In this document: positions 26,201 to 33,951 of the stretch, one piece after another
Numbering within the stretch: the first letter of the stretch is position 1
Layout of the letters: each line of letters starts with the position of its first letter
Source of the DNA: Myroides odoratimimus
GTDB taxonomy: Bacteria; Bacteroidota; Bacteroidia; Flavobacteriales; Flavobacteriaceae
Direction: 5' to 3'
Length of the DNA: 64,000 bases
NCBI RefSeq assembly: GCF_030326305.1
Contig: NZ_JACAKB010000001.1
Location: forward strand, 1-64,000
Program-made: the position numbers and the translations under genes
The notes under the pieces: generated by a model
Told to the model about the DNA's origin: nothing
Seen by the model: only the letters and a program-made list of their open reading frames with translations
Databases searched by the model: none

Positions 26201-27747
26201 GATTCACTAAAGGTGAGGCCGATGTACTTCGTAAAGCGATGGGTAAGAAGCAAAAGGATGTACTAGATAAGATGAAGCCAAAGTTCGTAGAGCAGGCTTC
26301 TGCTAAAGGACATGATGCTACTACACTAGAGAAGATATGGAAAGACTGGGAAGCCTTTGCTTCTTATGCGTTTAACAAATCTCACTCGACCTGCTATGCA
26401 TGGATAGCGTATCAGACAGCGTATCTGAAGGCACACTATCCTGCAGAGTATATGGCGGCTGTACTGTCTAATAATATGAATGACATCAAGTCGGTTACCT
26501 TCTTCATGGAAGAGTGTAAGCGCATGGGACTACAAGTATTAGGCCCTGATGTGAATGAATCATTCTACAAGTTTACAGTAAATGATAACTATGAGATTCG
26601 CTTCGGTATGGGGGCAATCAAGGGAGTAGGACAAGGGGCTGTAAACACTATAGTAGAGAATAGAAAAGATGGGTTATACACTTCTGTATTTGACCTAGCG
26701 AAGAGGATAGACCTGAGATCAGCAAATAAGAAAGCATTTGAAAACCTTGCTTTAGCAGGAGGTTTTGATTGTTTTAAAAATACACATAGAGCACAGTACT
26801 TCCACACAGACCCAAGTGATAATATAGTGTTCTTAGAGAAAGCTATACGCTATGGGGCTAAGTCGCAGGAGAATGATAATTCTTCTCAGTTTAGTCTATT
26901 CGGTGAGAGTAGTGAAGTACAAATACCTGAGCCTCTATTACCTATCTGTGAGGAATGGAGTACGATGGAGAAATTGGCTAAGGAGAAAGAGGTAGTTGGT
27001 ATCTATATCTCAGGACATCCATTAGATGACTTTAAGTTTGAGATGAGATATTTCTGTAATGTGAAGGTGGAGGAATTGACAGACCTGACTCCTTTCACGG
27101 GGCGCAATCTTATGTTCGGAGGAATGATTAGCGATGTACAGTTCCGTACTTCTGCTAAAGGGAAAGATTGGGCGATGTTTACCATAGAAGGATATGACGA
27201 GAGCTTTGAGTTCAGAATGTTCAATGAGGAGTTCTTGAAGTTTAGACATTTCTTATTAAACAATACATTCGTATATATTAAGATCCTAGTCAAAGAAGGC
27301 TGGGTGAATAAGGATACGGGAGAAAAGAGCGAACCTCGTATTCAGTTTGTAGAAATGAAGTTGCTACATGAAGTAATTCCTACTTATGCTAAGAAGCTTA
27401 CAGTGGTGATGAATGTAAAAGATGTGGCTACTAGGCAAGCAGAGTTAATTAAAGATGCTTTTAGTAGATATCAAGGGGATAGTTTTGTGCATTTTGAAGT
27501 GTTGGAAGTAGAAAGAATAGTGAAAGAAGCTACTCCTATAGCTATACCACAGCTAGGAATGAATGAAGGAGATGAGGATGATGGGACGAGTGAAGGCTTT
27601 GATATGGATGAGCCAATAGCAGTAGATGTACCAGAGTTTAGAATAGTGAATAGATTAGAGTTTACTAGTCGCAATAGTAGAGTGAATATCACAGCAGAAT
27701 TACTAGAAGAACTGGAGGCCTTACAAGTAGATTTTAAATTAAACTAG
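23221..27747 (+). CDS. dnaE: DNA polymerase III alpha subunit with fused 3'-5' exonuclease
   Basis: Replicative polymerase, 1508 aa. The first 210 residues form a DnaQ-like DEDDh proofreading domain (FDTETTGLP at 4-12, HNATADVEAT at about 170). It is followed by the PHP domain (AHLHVHTQFS at 261, TDHGNMMG). The polymerase core comes next, with metal-binding PDIDIDF at 688-694 and the upstream GPGRGSAAGSAVAY. After this come helix-hairpin-helix and OB-fold regions (GRNLMFGGMISDV near 1297). A fused exonuclease is a Bacteroidota feature; E. coli keeps it as separate DnaQ. It has its own promoter and no operon partner, and is followed by trxA on the same strand. Confidence 0.96.
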   Translation: MYLIFDTETTGLPKSWQAPITDTDNWPRCIQIAWQLHDEYGKLIEHQDYLIKPEGFNIPYDAERIHGISTELAEQEGISLMEALEKFNIALSKTKFIVGQNAGFDVNIMGCEFYRKGVNSIMSELPVLDTCTEVTAEMLKLPGGRGGRYKLPTLTELHTFLFGEKFAEAHNATADVEATTRCFLELIKHGTFSTQELQQDEEYIVRYREANPQPFQLIGLKHINLKKASEEIRKRLAKLEGGASEEVSDHEKELLDQANFAHLHVHTQFSILQSTIAINNLVKKAGDCDMSAVAMTDHGNMMGAFHFVMAVNNHNKGIEAKNKERAENGEEPLQTLTPIVGCEFFICENHTDKTKKDNGYQVVLLAKNKNGYHNLAKMASIAYTDGFYYVPRIDKQVVEQYKEDVMVLTGNLYGEVPGKILNVGERQAEEALLWWKEQFGDDLYVELMRHNQEDENRVNKVLVELARKHDVKLIATNNAYYLDKKDANAHDILLCVKDGEKQSTPIGRGRGYRYGLPNQEYYFKSTEEMKELFSDLPDAIYNIQEVVDKVEPFVLHRDVLLPKFDIPEEFQDARDLEGDGSGKRGENNFLKHLTYKGAEARYPEVTEEIRERLDFELATIERTGYPGYFLIVQDFIAAAREMGVSVGPGRGSAAGSAVAYCLGITNLDPIEYDLLFERFLNPDRVSMPDIDIDFDDEGRGRVMDYVINKYGANQVAQIITYGKMATKSAIRDTARVLDLPLFEADRIAKLIPGMMPSKWNLHRFLTEDENAIKGVLRSEEFDKVKELIALAQEGSLAAETIQQAKILEGSMRNTGIHACGVIITPDDITKFVPVTLAKDSDLYVTQFDNSVAESAGLLKMDFLGLKTLTLIKDTIKLVKYRTGIDIDPDKIPIDDVKTYELFQRGETIGVFQYESAGMQKYMRELKPTVFADLIAMNALYRPGPLEYIPSFIRRKNGEEPIVYDLDACEEYLQETYGITVYQEQVMLLSQKLAGFTKGEADVLRKAMGKKQKDVLDKMKPKFVEQASAKGHDATTLEKIWKDWEAFASYAFNKSHSTCYAWIAYQTAYLKAHYPAEYMAAVLSNNMNDIKSVTFFMEECKRMGLQVLGPDVNESFYKFTVNDNYEIRFGMGAIKGVGQGAVNTIVENRKDGLYTSVFDLAKRIDLRSANKKAFENLALAGGFDCFKNTHRAQYFHTDPSDNIVFLEKAIRYGAKSQENDNSSQFSLFGESSEVQIPEPLLPICEEWSTMEKLAKEKEVVGIYISGHPLDDFKFEMRYFCNVKVEELTDLTPFTGRNLMFGGMISDVQFRTSAKGKDWAMFTIEGYDESFEFRMFNEEFLKFRHFLLNNTFVYIKILVKEGWVNKDTGEKSEPRIQFVEMKLLHEVIPTYAKKLTVVMNVKDVATRQAELIKDAFSRYQGDSFVHFEVLEVERIVKEATPIAIPQLGMNEGDEDDGTSEGFDMDEPIAVDVPEFRIVNRLEFTSRNSRVNITAELLEELEALQVDFKLN

Positions 27748-27823
27748 TAAAAGCAATATTATTTGATAATACTTTTATAGATAAAAAAAATTGTATGTAG
27801 GTCGATTACTATAATAATTTTAT

Positions 27824-27831
27824 TAAGTTTG
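27824..27831 (+). promoter_or_regulatory. trxA: -7 box of trxA
   Basis: TAAGTTTG fits TAnnTTTG, 28 bases before the trxA ATG. Confidence 0.5.
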
Positions 27832-27858
27832 TTGATATAATATAAAAAGCAAAGAATA

Positions 27859-28176
27859 ATGGCATTAGAAATAACAGATGCTACTTTCGAGGAAGTAGTA
27901 TTAAAATCAGACAAACCCGTAGTGGTTGACTTTTGGGCAGTATGGTGTGGACCTTGTAAAATGTTAGGGCCAGTAATCGAAGAGATCAGCTCAGAATACG
28001 AAGGAAAAGCTGTAGTAGGTAAAGTAGATGTTGATGCAAATCAAGAATTCGCTGCTAAATTCGGTATTAGAAATATCCCTACTGTATTAGTATTCAAAGA
28101 TGGTGAAGTAGTACAACGTCAAGTAGGTGTTGCACCTAAGAAAACTTATGTAGATTTCATTGAAGGATTATTATAA
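27859..28176 (+). CDS. trxA: thioredoxin
   Basis: Cytosolic disulfide reductase of 105 aa, the standard length. The active site is WCGPC at residues 29-33 (FWAVWCGPCKMLGP), the cis-proline loop is NIPTVLVF, and DVDANQEFAAKFGI precedes it. No signal peptide, so it acts in the cytoplasm. It has its own promoter at 27824-27831 and a terminator at 28199-28232. Confidence 0.95.
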   Translation: MALEITDATFEEVVLKSDKPVVVDFWAVWCGPCKMLGPVIEEISSEYEGKAVVGKVDVDANQEFAAKFGIRNIPTVLVFKDGEVVQRQVGVAPKKTYVDFIEGLL

Positions 28177-28198
28177 TCCTCGATATATATAGTATTAA

Positions 28199-28232
28199 GG
28201 AAGACTCTCAGTAATGAGGGTCTTTTTTTTTT
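28199..28232 (+). terminator. terminator of trxA
   Basis: AGACTCTCA and TGAGGGTCT pair (one G-U) around GTAA and are followed by ten Ts, 23 bases after the trxA stop. Confidence 0.85.
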
Positions 28233-28254
28233 GCTTTATTTTAGAGAAGTGAAT

Positions 28255-28354
28255 GTAGTGTCCCAATAGTTGCGACCATTATAGAGCAAAATAAGTCATT
28301 AGTAGCTATACTAAGCAGTATATAAGATAAAGAATGTATGAATGTATAGTTTTG
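28255..28354 (+). repeat. promoter-bearing repeat, copy C
   Basis: Starts GTAGTGTCCCAATAGTTGCG and ends exactly 100 bases later with TAGTTTTG (28347-28354). The nearest plus-strand gene is tRNA-Asp at 28832, which has its own promoter. Any transcript from here would be non-coding; 28355-28797 shows no gene, only AT-rich sequence. Confidence 0.55.
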
Positions 28355-28774
28355 TAACTGAATTATAGTTCATAGGTTCTTTGACATAGTGTATATATAA
28401 AAGGAGAAATATTCTTGTGGTTAGCTCTTTTATGGAGGGGAAGCTCGATTTATTTATTGTTTTAGGAGTATAGCTGAGTGTTTTTGGGTATGAGATGTTT
28501 TATTTTATGCACTAGGAGTGGTTGGTTATTGTTTTGTTTTTTGATTTGAAAGATCGTTTTTTTAATAATTGCATTATTTTTTCTGAAAAAAATAGGTGAT
28601 AATAAGAGGTGCTTATGCTAAGTAGTATGCGGAATCAGTGTGTTTTTTGTTGTTTATAAGAAGAACAGGGGATATGAAGTAAAAAAAATGAAAAAAAGTT
28701 TAAGTTTTATGTTGTTGATACTCAGTTTTATCAAAATTAATAAGGGAAAAAGTTTTATTTTTTTTAAAAGTACA

Positions 28775-28805
28775 TTTGGAACTGTAGAAAATGGTTGTAT
28801 ATTTG
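28775..28805 (+). promoter_or_regulatory. promoter of tRNA-Asp 1
   Basis: TTTG (28775-28778), 19 bases, TATATTTG (28798-28805): full agreement with the Bacteroidota consensus, 26 bases before the tRNA. Confidence 0.75.
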
Positions 28806-28831
28806 CATCGCATTAAAGCAGTAACGACGAA

Positions 28832-28905
28832 GGTTTGGTAGTTCAGTTGGTTAGAATACATGCCTGTCACGCATGGGGTCGCGGGTTCGAGTCCCGTCCA
28901 GACCG
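28832..28905 (+). tRNA. tRNA-Asp (GTC), copy 1
   Basis: A 74-nt cloverleaf: acceptor GGTTTGG pairs with CCAGACC (one G-U), discriminator G, anticodon GTC in CCTGTCACG, T-loop GGTTCGAGTCC. The CCA end is not encoded. A hairpin terminator follows at 28917-28952. Confidence 0.96.
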
Positions 28906-28916
28906 CAAAAGGGGAG

Positions 28917-28952
28917 ACTAGCATCTCTTGAAATATAGAGATGCTTTTTTAT
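28917..28952 (+). terminator. terminator after tRNA-Asp 1
   Basis: AGCATCTCT and AGAGATGCT form a 9-bp stem around TGAAATAT, followed by TTTTTT. Confidence 0.8.
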
Positions 28953-28987
28953 CCACTCTTCGTTAGAAATAAAAAACTTTAAAAAAG

Positions 28988-29018
28988 TTTGGAATTTTTA
29001 AAAAAAGAGTTACCTTTG
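28988..29018 (+). promoter_or_regulatory. promoter of tRNA-Asp 2
   Basis: TTTG (28988-28991), 19 bases, TACCTTTG (29011-29018), the same geometry as in front of tRNA-Asp 1. Confidence 0.75.
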
Positions 29019-29055
29019 TCGCCGTTAAAGAATTAAGCTTTAATACAAAAACACT

Positions 29056-29129
29056 GGTTTGGTAGTTCAGTTGGTTAGAATACATGCCTGTCACGCATGG
29101 GGTCGCGGGTTCGAGTCCCGTCCAGACCG
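29056..29129 (+). tRNA. tRNA-Asp (GTC), copy 2
   Basis: Identical 74 nt to copies 1 and 3, with anticodon GTC. It begins a 229-bp segment repeated at 29335. Confidence 0.96.
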
Positions 29130-29284
29130 CCAGTTAAAAGGAGCCTCTCACAACGTGGGACGGCTTTTTTTGCCCTCTAAAGTTTTTTAGGGAGCTAAAG
29201 ATTAGTTGTGTTGTTAAGTGCGAAAGCACTAAAGGTTTAGTAGTTAGACCAATGAAAAGCTTTCCTAGTGCGGGAGAGCTTTTT
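29056..29284. repeat. 229-bp duplication, unit 1
   Basis: tRNA-Asp plus 155 downstream bases, base-for-base identical to 29335-29563 as far as I can read. The tail holds several hairpins: GCCTCTCACAACGTGGGACGG plus T-run, AGTGCGAAAGCACT, and AAGCTTTCCTAGTGCGGGAG with a T-run. It also holds a tRNA-like scrap, GGTTTAGTAGTTAGACC (29234-29250), which looks like a tRNA-Asp with its middle deleted. Confidence 0.85.
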
Positions 29285-29334
29285 TTAATCAACTGTTGAA
29301 TTTTGATAATGACATGTAAAAAATATTGAATATT

Positions 29335-29408
29335 GGTTTGGTAGTTCAGTTGGTTAGAATACATGCCTGTCACGCATGGGGTCGCGGGTTCGAGTCCCGT
29401 CCAGACCG
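29335..29408 (+). tRNA. tRNA-Asp (GTC), copy 3
   Basis: Same 74 nt. No TAnnTTTG lies directly in front, so it may depend on read-through from copy 2 or be poorly expressed. Confidence 0.95.
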
Positions 29409-29563
29409 CCAGTTAAAAGGAGCCTCTCACAACGTGGGACGGCTTTTTTTGCCCTCTAAAGTTTTTTAGGGAGCTAAAGATTAGTTGTGTTGTTAAGTGC
29501 GAAAGCACTAAAGGTTTAGTAGTTAGACCAATGAAAAGCTTTCCTAGTGCGGGAGAGCTTTTT
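29335..29563. repeat. 229-bp duplication, unit 2
   Basis: Second identical copy of the tRNA-Asp plus tail segment. The 50 bases between the units are unique. Confidence 0.85.
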
Positions 29564-29576
29564 TGTTTTTATATCC

Positions 29577-30122
29577 TTATCTGTATTGTTCTCTTCTATG
29601 ATATCTAAAGAATCTTAAGGCTGTCTTTAAAAGGTTATTCTGGATATAATCATCTTTAACAAATATATAATCCATATAGATAGCGTTAGGATGTGGCACT
29701 GTTACGTATGGTGTACACTTGGTAAAACCATATTCTCTATAGATAGCGTTCTGGCCCTGTTGTGCTTTAGTAGTGGTTACATAAATTCTCTTGAAGTCTA
29801 ATGATTGTATATGCTGTATGATGTATTGGCATAGTTTTATTCCTATACCCAGTCCTTGATACTGTGGACGTATATATAGATTAGTAATCTCACAAGTTGT
29901 ATCAGTAAGTCTGTGCATGGCTATACAGCCCGCTAGTGTATCATTCACTTTAGCTATATATAGTAGCACTTCATTAGAGACGTTATCTGTACTTGAGTTA
30001 GTGCTTATGTTGCTGGAGTTGTCTAATGGCTTTAAATCTACTTTTATCGTTCTATCATATTCTGTAATTAATTGTTGTATATCTGTAGTTACAGTTAGAG
30101 ACTGTATTATCTGGATGTTCAT
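29577..30122 (-). CDS. GNAT family N-acetyltransferase
   Basis: A 181-aa acetyl-CoA-dependent transferase. The acetyl-CoA loop is in LYIRPQYQGLGIGIKLCQYI (about residues 84-103, Q/RxxGxG/A), preceded by EITNLYI and followed by YVTTTKAQQGQNAIYREYGF, the motif B region with Asn and Tyr. The substrate is unknown. An Asn/Ser/Thr-rich insert at about 35-50 is unusual. It is a lone gene next to the tRNA cluster. Confidence 0.8.
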   Translation of the reverse strand: MNIQIIQSLTVTTDIQQLITEYDRTIKVDLKPLDNSSNISTNSSTDNVSNEVLLYIAKVNDTLAGCIAMHRLTDTTCEITNLYIRPQYQGLGIGIKLCQYIIQHIQSLDFKRIYVTTTKAQQGQNAIYREYGFTKCTPYVTVPHPNAIYMDYIFVKDDYIQNNLLKTALRFFRYHRREQYR

Positions 30123-30158
30123 TATTAAGTGTGTTAATCTATAGTTAGAACAAGGTAT

Positions 30159-30190
30159 AAAAAAAGGAACTGCTATAAAACAGTTCCTTT
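30159..30190 (-). terminator. terminator of the DUF4465 gene
   Basis: AAAGGAACTG and CAGTTCCTTT form a perfect 10-bp stem around CTATAAAA; on the minus strand a T-run follows, about 30 bases after the DUF4465 stop. Confidence 0.8.
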
Positions 30191-30218
30191 AAGTATATTA
30201 TAAGTCTATTATTAAATT

Positions 30219-31298
30219 TTACTTAGCTAGTTTATGTACAACTAGATCTTTTACTGTAAATAGAGCAGGTGTATTAATACCATATTCTCCTTTATCAGAT
30301 GAGTCCACATAGAATACTAAGTATTTAGCAGCTCCTAGTTTGTCTAGTTTTATTTTTTGCCAGTTAGTATTGATGCTTCCTTTATCATCTTTATAATCTA
30401 CAAGTTTGTACTCAATAGGATTATTGATTACTTTTTTGTTTTCATCTAGTCCATAAACGATAATTGAGTAATAATCACCTTTTTTAAATTTTCTAGCAAA
30501 GTTGTCTCCATTTTGGATAGAGTAGTAAGTGTAAGGGCTTAGACCTACATTAATTTCTACAGGTAATAATTGTTGTCCTTTTTCATCTGAAAGCGTTACT
30601 GATGTTACCGCTTTATTTACGTCTATTACATCACCTTTAGCATATTTAGTAGTGATACCTTCTGTATAGGCTACTAAGAAAGGAAGAGCATTACCATCTT
30701 TATCTGTATTTTTAGCCATACTACCATGCATATTGCTAGCAAACTTATCTTTATGGTCTTTTTGGTCTGTACTGTTTGAAGCAATAAATCCATTCCAGTA
30801 TTTGTTTTCACCGAAAGTAGAAACAGTGTGACTGAATGAGAAAGGTTTAGCTTCTATTCTCGCACCATTAGTAAAAGTATCTGTCCATAGATTACCTCCT
30901 TCAACAGGTATTCCTAGTTTAATATCTTTAAGGTTAAGAATATTATGAGTTTCACCATACTTAGCAGTAACGATATAATCATATATTTCTAATACTCCTG
31001 TGTTAGAAGTTACTCTTAATGCGATAGTTTGAGTCTCAGCATAATCAATCTTATACTTTAAGATAGGTTCTTCAGAAAGTTTCTTCTGAGTAGTAGTATT
31101 ATGCCATACAAACTTATGTGTAGTAGGGTCAATTTTTGGGTCGATTGTAAACTCGCTTCTCGCTTCTACAGATTGTTTTATTTCTTTAATAACGATAGTG
31201 TGATTACTGTCATCGCTAGAACATGAAGTGAATACTGTAGTGGTAAGGGTTAAGCCTAGAGCAAGTAGTAAACTAGTACGTAAGAATCTAAGTTTCAT
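30219..31298 (-). CDS. DUF4465 domain-containing surface lipoprotein
   Basis: A 359-aa lipoprotein with a lipobox near residue 26 (TVFTSCSSDD). An N-terminal PKD-like part (about 35-110) is followed by the DUF4465 domain: WNGFIASNSTDQ, FASNMHGSMA, VNVGLSPYTYYSIQNGD and YLVFYVDSSDKGEYGIN are characteristic. DUF4465 lipoproteins often sit beside TonB-dependent receptors. It is downstream of the B12-regulated btuB-btuG genes, after a hairpin at 31462-31487. I infer a surface role in the same uptake system, but it may be expressed separately. Confidence 0.85.
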   Translation of the reverse strand: MKLRFLRTSLLLALGLTLTTTVFTSCSSDDSNHTIVIKEIKQSVEARSEFTIDPKIDPTTHKFVWHNTTTQKKLSEEPILKYKIDYAETQTIALRVTSNTGVLEIYDYIVTAKYGETHNILNLKDIKLGIPVEGGNLWTDTFTNGARIEAKPFSFSHTVSTFGENKYWNGFIASNSTDQKDHKDKFASNMHGSMAKNTDKDGNALPFLVAYTEGITTKYAKGDVIDVNKAVTSVTLSDEKGQQLLPVEINVGLSPYTYYSIQNGDNFARKFKKGDYYSIIVYGLDENKKVINNPIEYKLVDYKDDKGSINTNWQKIKLDKLGAAKYLVFYVDSSDKGEYGINTPALFTVKDLVVHKLAK

Positions 31299-31461
31299 CT
31301 TTAGGAATAAGTGTTATAGTTAATAAATTTTGTGTAAAATTAATGAAATAAATGAATCTATTGTTTCTAAAATGTTATTAATTTTTACATATTAATGTCA
31401 TATAATGGCAATTTAAATGTTTTTTTGTTGATATCTTTGTAATTATTGTGAGGTAACAAAT

Positions 31462-31487
31462 AAAGCACCACTTATAAGTGGTGCTTT
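31462..31487. terminator. hairpin between surface lipoprotein genes
   Basis: A perfect palindrome, AAAGCACCACTTA and TAAGTGGTGCTTT, 11 bases after the stop of the 433-aa gene. T-runs are short on both sides, so it may be a partial terminator that lowers expression of the DUF4465 gene. Confidence 0.65.
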
Positions 31488-31498
31488 AATTTATTTAA

Positions 31499-32800
31499 TT
31501 ATTTTCTAGTATTAATATAGGTTCCTTCAACATGTAAGTCTATAGCACCAGCTACTTCTGTAGATACTTCTCCTAGCCAACCTGACTCTTGATTGATTCC
31601 TGTATATACTTTAACAAAATCAATACCTGGTAGATTAACTTTATTACCTTCTTTATCTACAGCCCAATTGATATCAATAGCTGATTCGTCATCATTATTA
31701 GGTGCGTTGTCCGCGTAACCCCAAGGATACGAATATAATACCCAATATGAACCTTTTCCACTTTCATCTTTAGCATTATTGGCTAACTTAGTTCCTTTAA
31801 AGGTAATCTTGTCCCCTGTATGCCATTCTGGAAAATAACTTTGTTGATGGAAAGTGTTTTTAGGTTTCCATCCTTTATTACCTTGGTTGTCTTCCCATTT
31901 TATATATTCTAAATCAGTAGCCCAATTGATACTTGGATCTTTTACAGGTTCTTTATTTGGGTCGGGTTTGTAATATGTAATTTCGTAATTCTTTATAGTC
32001 TCTTTTTTATAATATTCGCTACCAGCTATTTCATACCATTCATCCTCATCAGGTATACCATTTTGATTTTTGTCATATGCTACCATGATGATTCCAGGTT
32101 CACAACTTCCTCCACGACTAGGTGCTTCTGGATTAGGGTTGCCACTAGCCCAAAAAGCATTTCCTAGTACTCTAAAGTCTCTCTTTCCTGGAACATTAAC
32201 AATTGTATGGTCAAACCCAAATACTACATAACCTCCAAATCCACCAAGCGAAATCATTCCAGCTTTATCTTTAGCTATTGCATCTTGAGCCTTTTTAATC
32301 ATTGTTTCCTTTGTATCTCCAATGTTATAAATAGGTAGTTTATTAGTGAATTGACCATAAGAAGGCATGAAGTCAAATACTCTCGTAATATGCTTTTTGT
32401 ATTCTATATTTTCTTTGTTAACAATAATGTTAAATTGTTGATTTATTTTTAATTTAGGATCTTTAGCTTCTACCTCAATAGTATAGTTTCCTGTATTTAG
32501 AGTTACAAAGTCTAACTGTTGTTGGTCACTAATTATAGAGTCTTTACTAATATCATTAAGCTTTATTACTTTCCAAGAAATAGAAGGGTTAGTAAACTGT
32601 TTTAATTCTGGTTTTATTAGTACTAATTTACTTCGGTCTACTTTATATATAGAGTCAAGTTTTAAGACATTACCAGTTGGAACTACCGGATCAATTGGCG
32701 GAGTAACAGGAGATGAATCATCACTAGAACAGCTATAAAAAGTAATAGCAGATAGGCATAAAGTAGCCATTAGGCTTAGTTTTAATCTTTTTGTTTTCAT
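31499..32800 (-). CDS. surface lipoprotein of the B12 uptake locus (BtuH-like candidate)
   Basis: A 433-aa lipoprotein: MKTKRLKLSLMATLCLSAIT and a lipobox cysteine in FYSCSSDDSS. A PKD-like domain lies at about 45-130. A larger C-terminal domain has GYVVFGFDHTIVNVPGKRDF and DKNQNGIPDEDEWYE, which looks like a calcium-binding loop, and ends with a small beta segment. Cell-surface proteins of this type accompany BtuB/BtuG in Bacteroides, where one class (BtuH) binds B12; homology here is inferred from context and size, not proven. It lies 14 bases after the BtuG-like gene in the riboswitch operon. Confidence 0.75.
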   Translation of the reverse strand: MKTKRLKLSLMATLCLSAITFYSCSSDDSSPVTPPIDPVVPTGNVLKLDSIYKVDRSKLVLIKPELKQFTNPSISWKVIKLNDISKDSIISDQQQLDFVTLNTGNYTIEVEAKDPKLKINQQFNIIVNKENIEYKKHITRVFDFMPSYGQFTNKLPIYNIGDTKETMIKKAQDAIAKDKAGMISLGGFGGYVVFGFDHTIVNVPGKRDFRVLGNAFWASGNPNPEAPSRGGSCEPGIIMVAYDKNQNGIPDEDEWYEIAGSEYYKKETIKNYEITYYKPDPNKEPVKDPSINWATDLEYIKWEDNQGNKGWKPKNTFHQQSYFPEWHTGDKITFKGTKLANNAKDESGKGSYWVLYSYPWGYADNAPNNDDESAIDINWAVDKEGNKVNLPGIDFVKVYTGINQESGWLGEVSTEVAGAIDLHVEGTYINTRK

Positions 32801-32814
32801 ATTAAGTTATTGGT

Positions 32815-33951
32815 TTATTTTTTAATGAATGCTATATGAGCGGGTATATTACCTCCTGTTGTCTTCCATTTAAGCTTTCCTTCAGGAGAGAAACAGTAGA
32901 CAAAACCTGTCCCTATATAGTCTTGTGCATCAGTCATGAAGATTTCTTTGGTTTCAGGATTGACTGCTATTCCATAAGGTATCTGTATTTGTTTTTCTGT
33001 GCCATCAGTGATGATGTTATCAGTAATAACTTGTTTTGTCAATGTATTAAGGATACCATAGGATACATTATTACCTCCTGTGTTATGTTTATAAGAAGTT
33101 GCGTAGTAGTATAGCTTATCATCATCCATAGTCATATTAGATACAGGGATGTCCAGCTTCTGTTTCACTTGGTCAGAGTCAGAGTCTATTACATATAAGT
33201 TAGGTTCTACATTATAATAGTCTCCTCTTGAAGAAACATAGATGTCTCCAGCTTTATCTATCTGCATACGATGTAAGTTGATGGCTACATCTATCTTTTT
33301 GGTTTCTGTAAATGAAGGAATGTCTATCACTGATACTGTAGTATCATAGTTAGGAACGCGGTATCCTCCAGAGTTAGCCACATATAGTTTGTTACCTTTA
33401 ATTACCATTTCTTCGGGTTGATAACCAACTGTTACTCGTCTAGTTACTTCTAGTGATAAGGTATCTATCTCCGCTACGAAACCACGTTCTGCATTTGGAT
33501 TTATTTCTACTTTTCCTGCATACGAACTAACGTATGCCTTACCATCTTTAAAAGCGAGATAACGGCAGTTAGGTACATGTATTTGTTTAATATGTTTGCC
33601 TGTTTCAACATCAAATACTTCTATGAAGTTTGATACGTTAATAGTAGCATAGGCTTTAGTTCCATATATCTTGATATCATTACCTACATCTCCTAGTTCT
33701 TTAGTAATGTTAGGGTTTCTTTCTGAGAAGATATCTCTAGTATACGTCCCATTCTGATATTCAAATAAGTCAATAGACGCTCTGTTCATTCCCATATTCC
33801 CCTCATTAAGAAGATAGAAACCGCTGTATTTATCTGTAGTAACAGGGATAGATACTTGCGAACTATCTGATAAAAAAATCATCTCATCTTTGCGACAACT
33901 TATTAATGTTAGTAATGCTAATACAAGGAATATTATTTTGTTTAATTTCAT
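32815..33951 (-). CDS. btuG: YncE-like beta-propeller surface lipoprotein (BtuG-like)
   Basis: A 378-aa lipoprotein (MKLNKIIFLVLALLTLISC lipobox) made of repeated beta-propeller blades of YncE/DUF5074 type: GFVAEIDTLSLEVTRRVTVG, then YQPEEMVIKGNKLYVANSGG, VSVIDIPSF and TKEIFMTDAQDY. In Bacteroides the surface propeller BtuG binds cobalamin very tightly and caps BtuB. Here the ATG overlaps the stop of the BtuB-like receptor by 4 bases, under a cobalamin riboswitch, so the same role is inferred. The symbol is by analogy. Confidence 0.8.
   Translation of the reverse strand: MKLNKIIFLVLALLTLISCRKDEMIFLSDSSQVSIPVTTDKYSGFYLLNEGNMGMNRASIDLFEYQNGTYTRDIFSERNPNITKELGDVGNDIKIYGTKAYATINVSNFIEVFDVETGKHIKQIHVPNCRYLAFKDGKAYVSSYAGKVEINPNAERGFVAEIDTLSLEVTRRVTVGYQPEEMVIKGNKLYVANSGGYRVPNYDTTVSVIDIPSFTETKKIDVAINLHRMQIDKAGDIYVSSRGDYYNVEPNLYVIDSDSDQVKQKLDIPVSNMTMDDDKLYYYATSYKHNTGGNNVSYGILNTLTKQVITDNIITDGTEKQIQIPYGIAVNPETKEIFMTDAQDYIGTGFVYCFSPEGKLKWKTTGGNIPAHIAFIKK

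Noticed and set aside
28700-28924. Minus-strand ORF reading WTGLEPATPCVTGMYSNQLN across tRNA-Asp 1
   Set aside because: It is the antisense of the tRNA; this peptide is a well-known false translation of tRNA genes.
29134-29373. Minus-strand ORF across the duplicated tRNA-Asp region
   Set aside because: Antisense of the tRNA and its hairpin tail, with no coding features.
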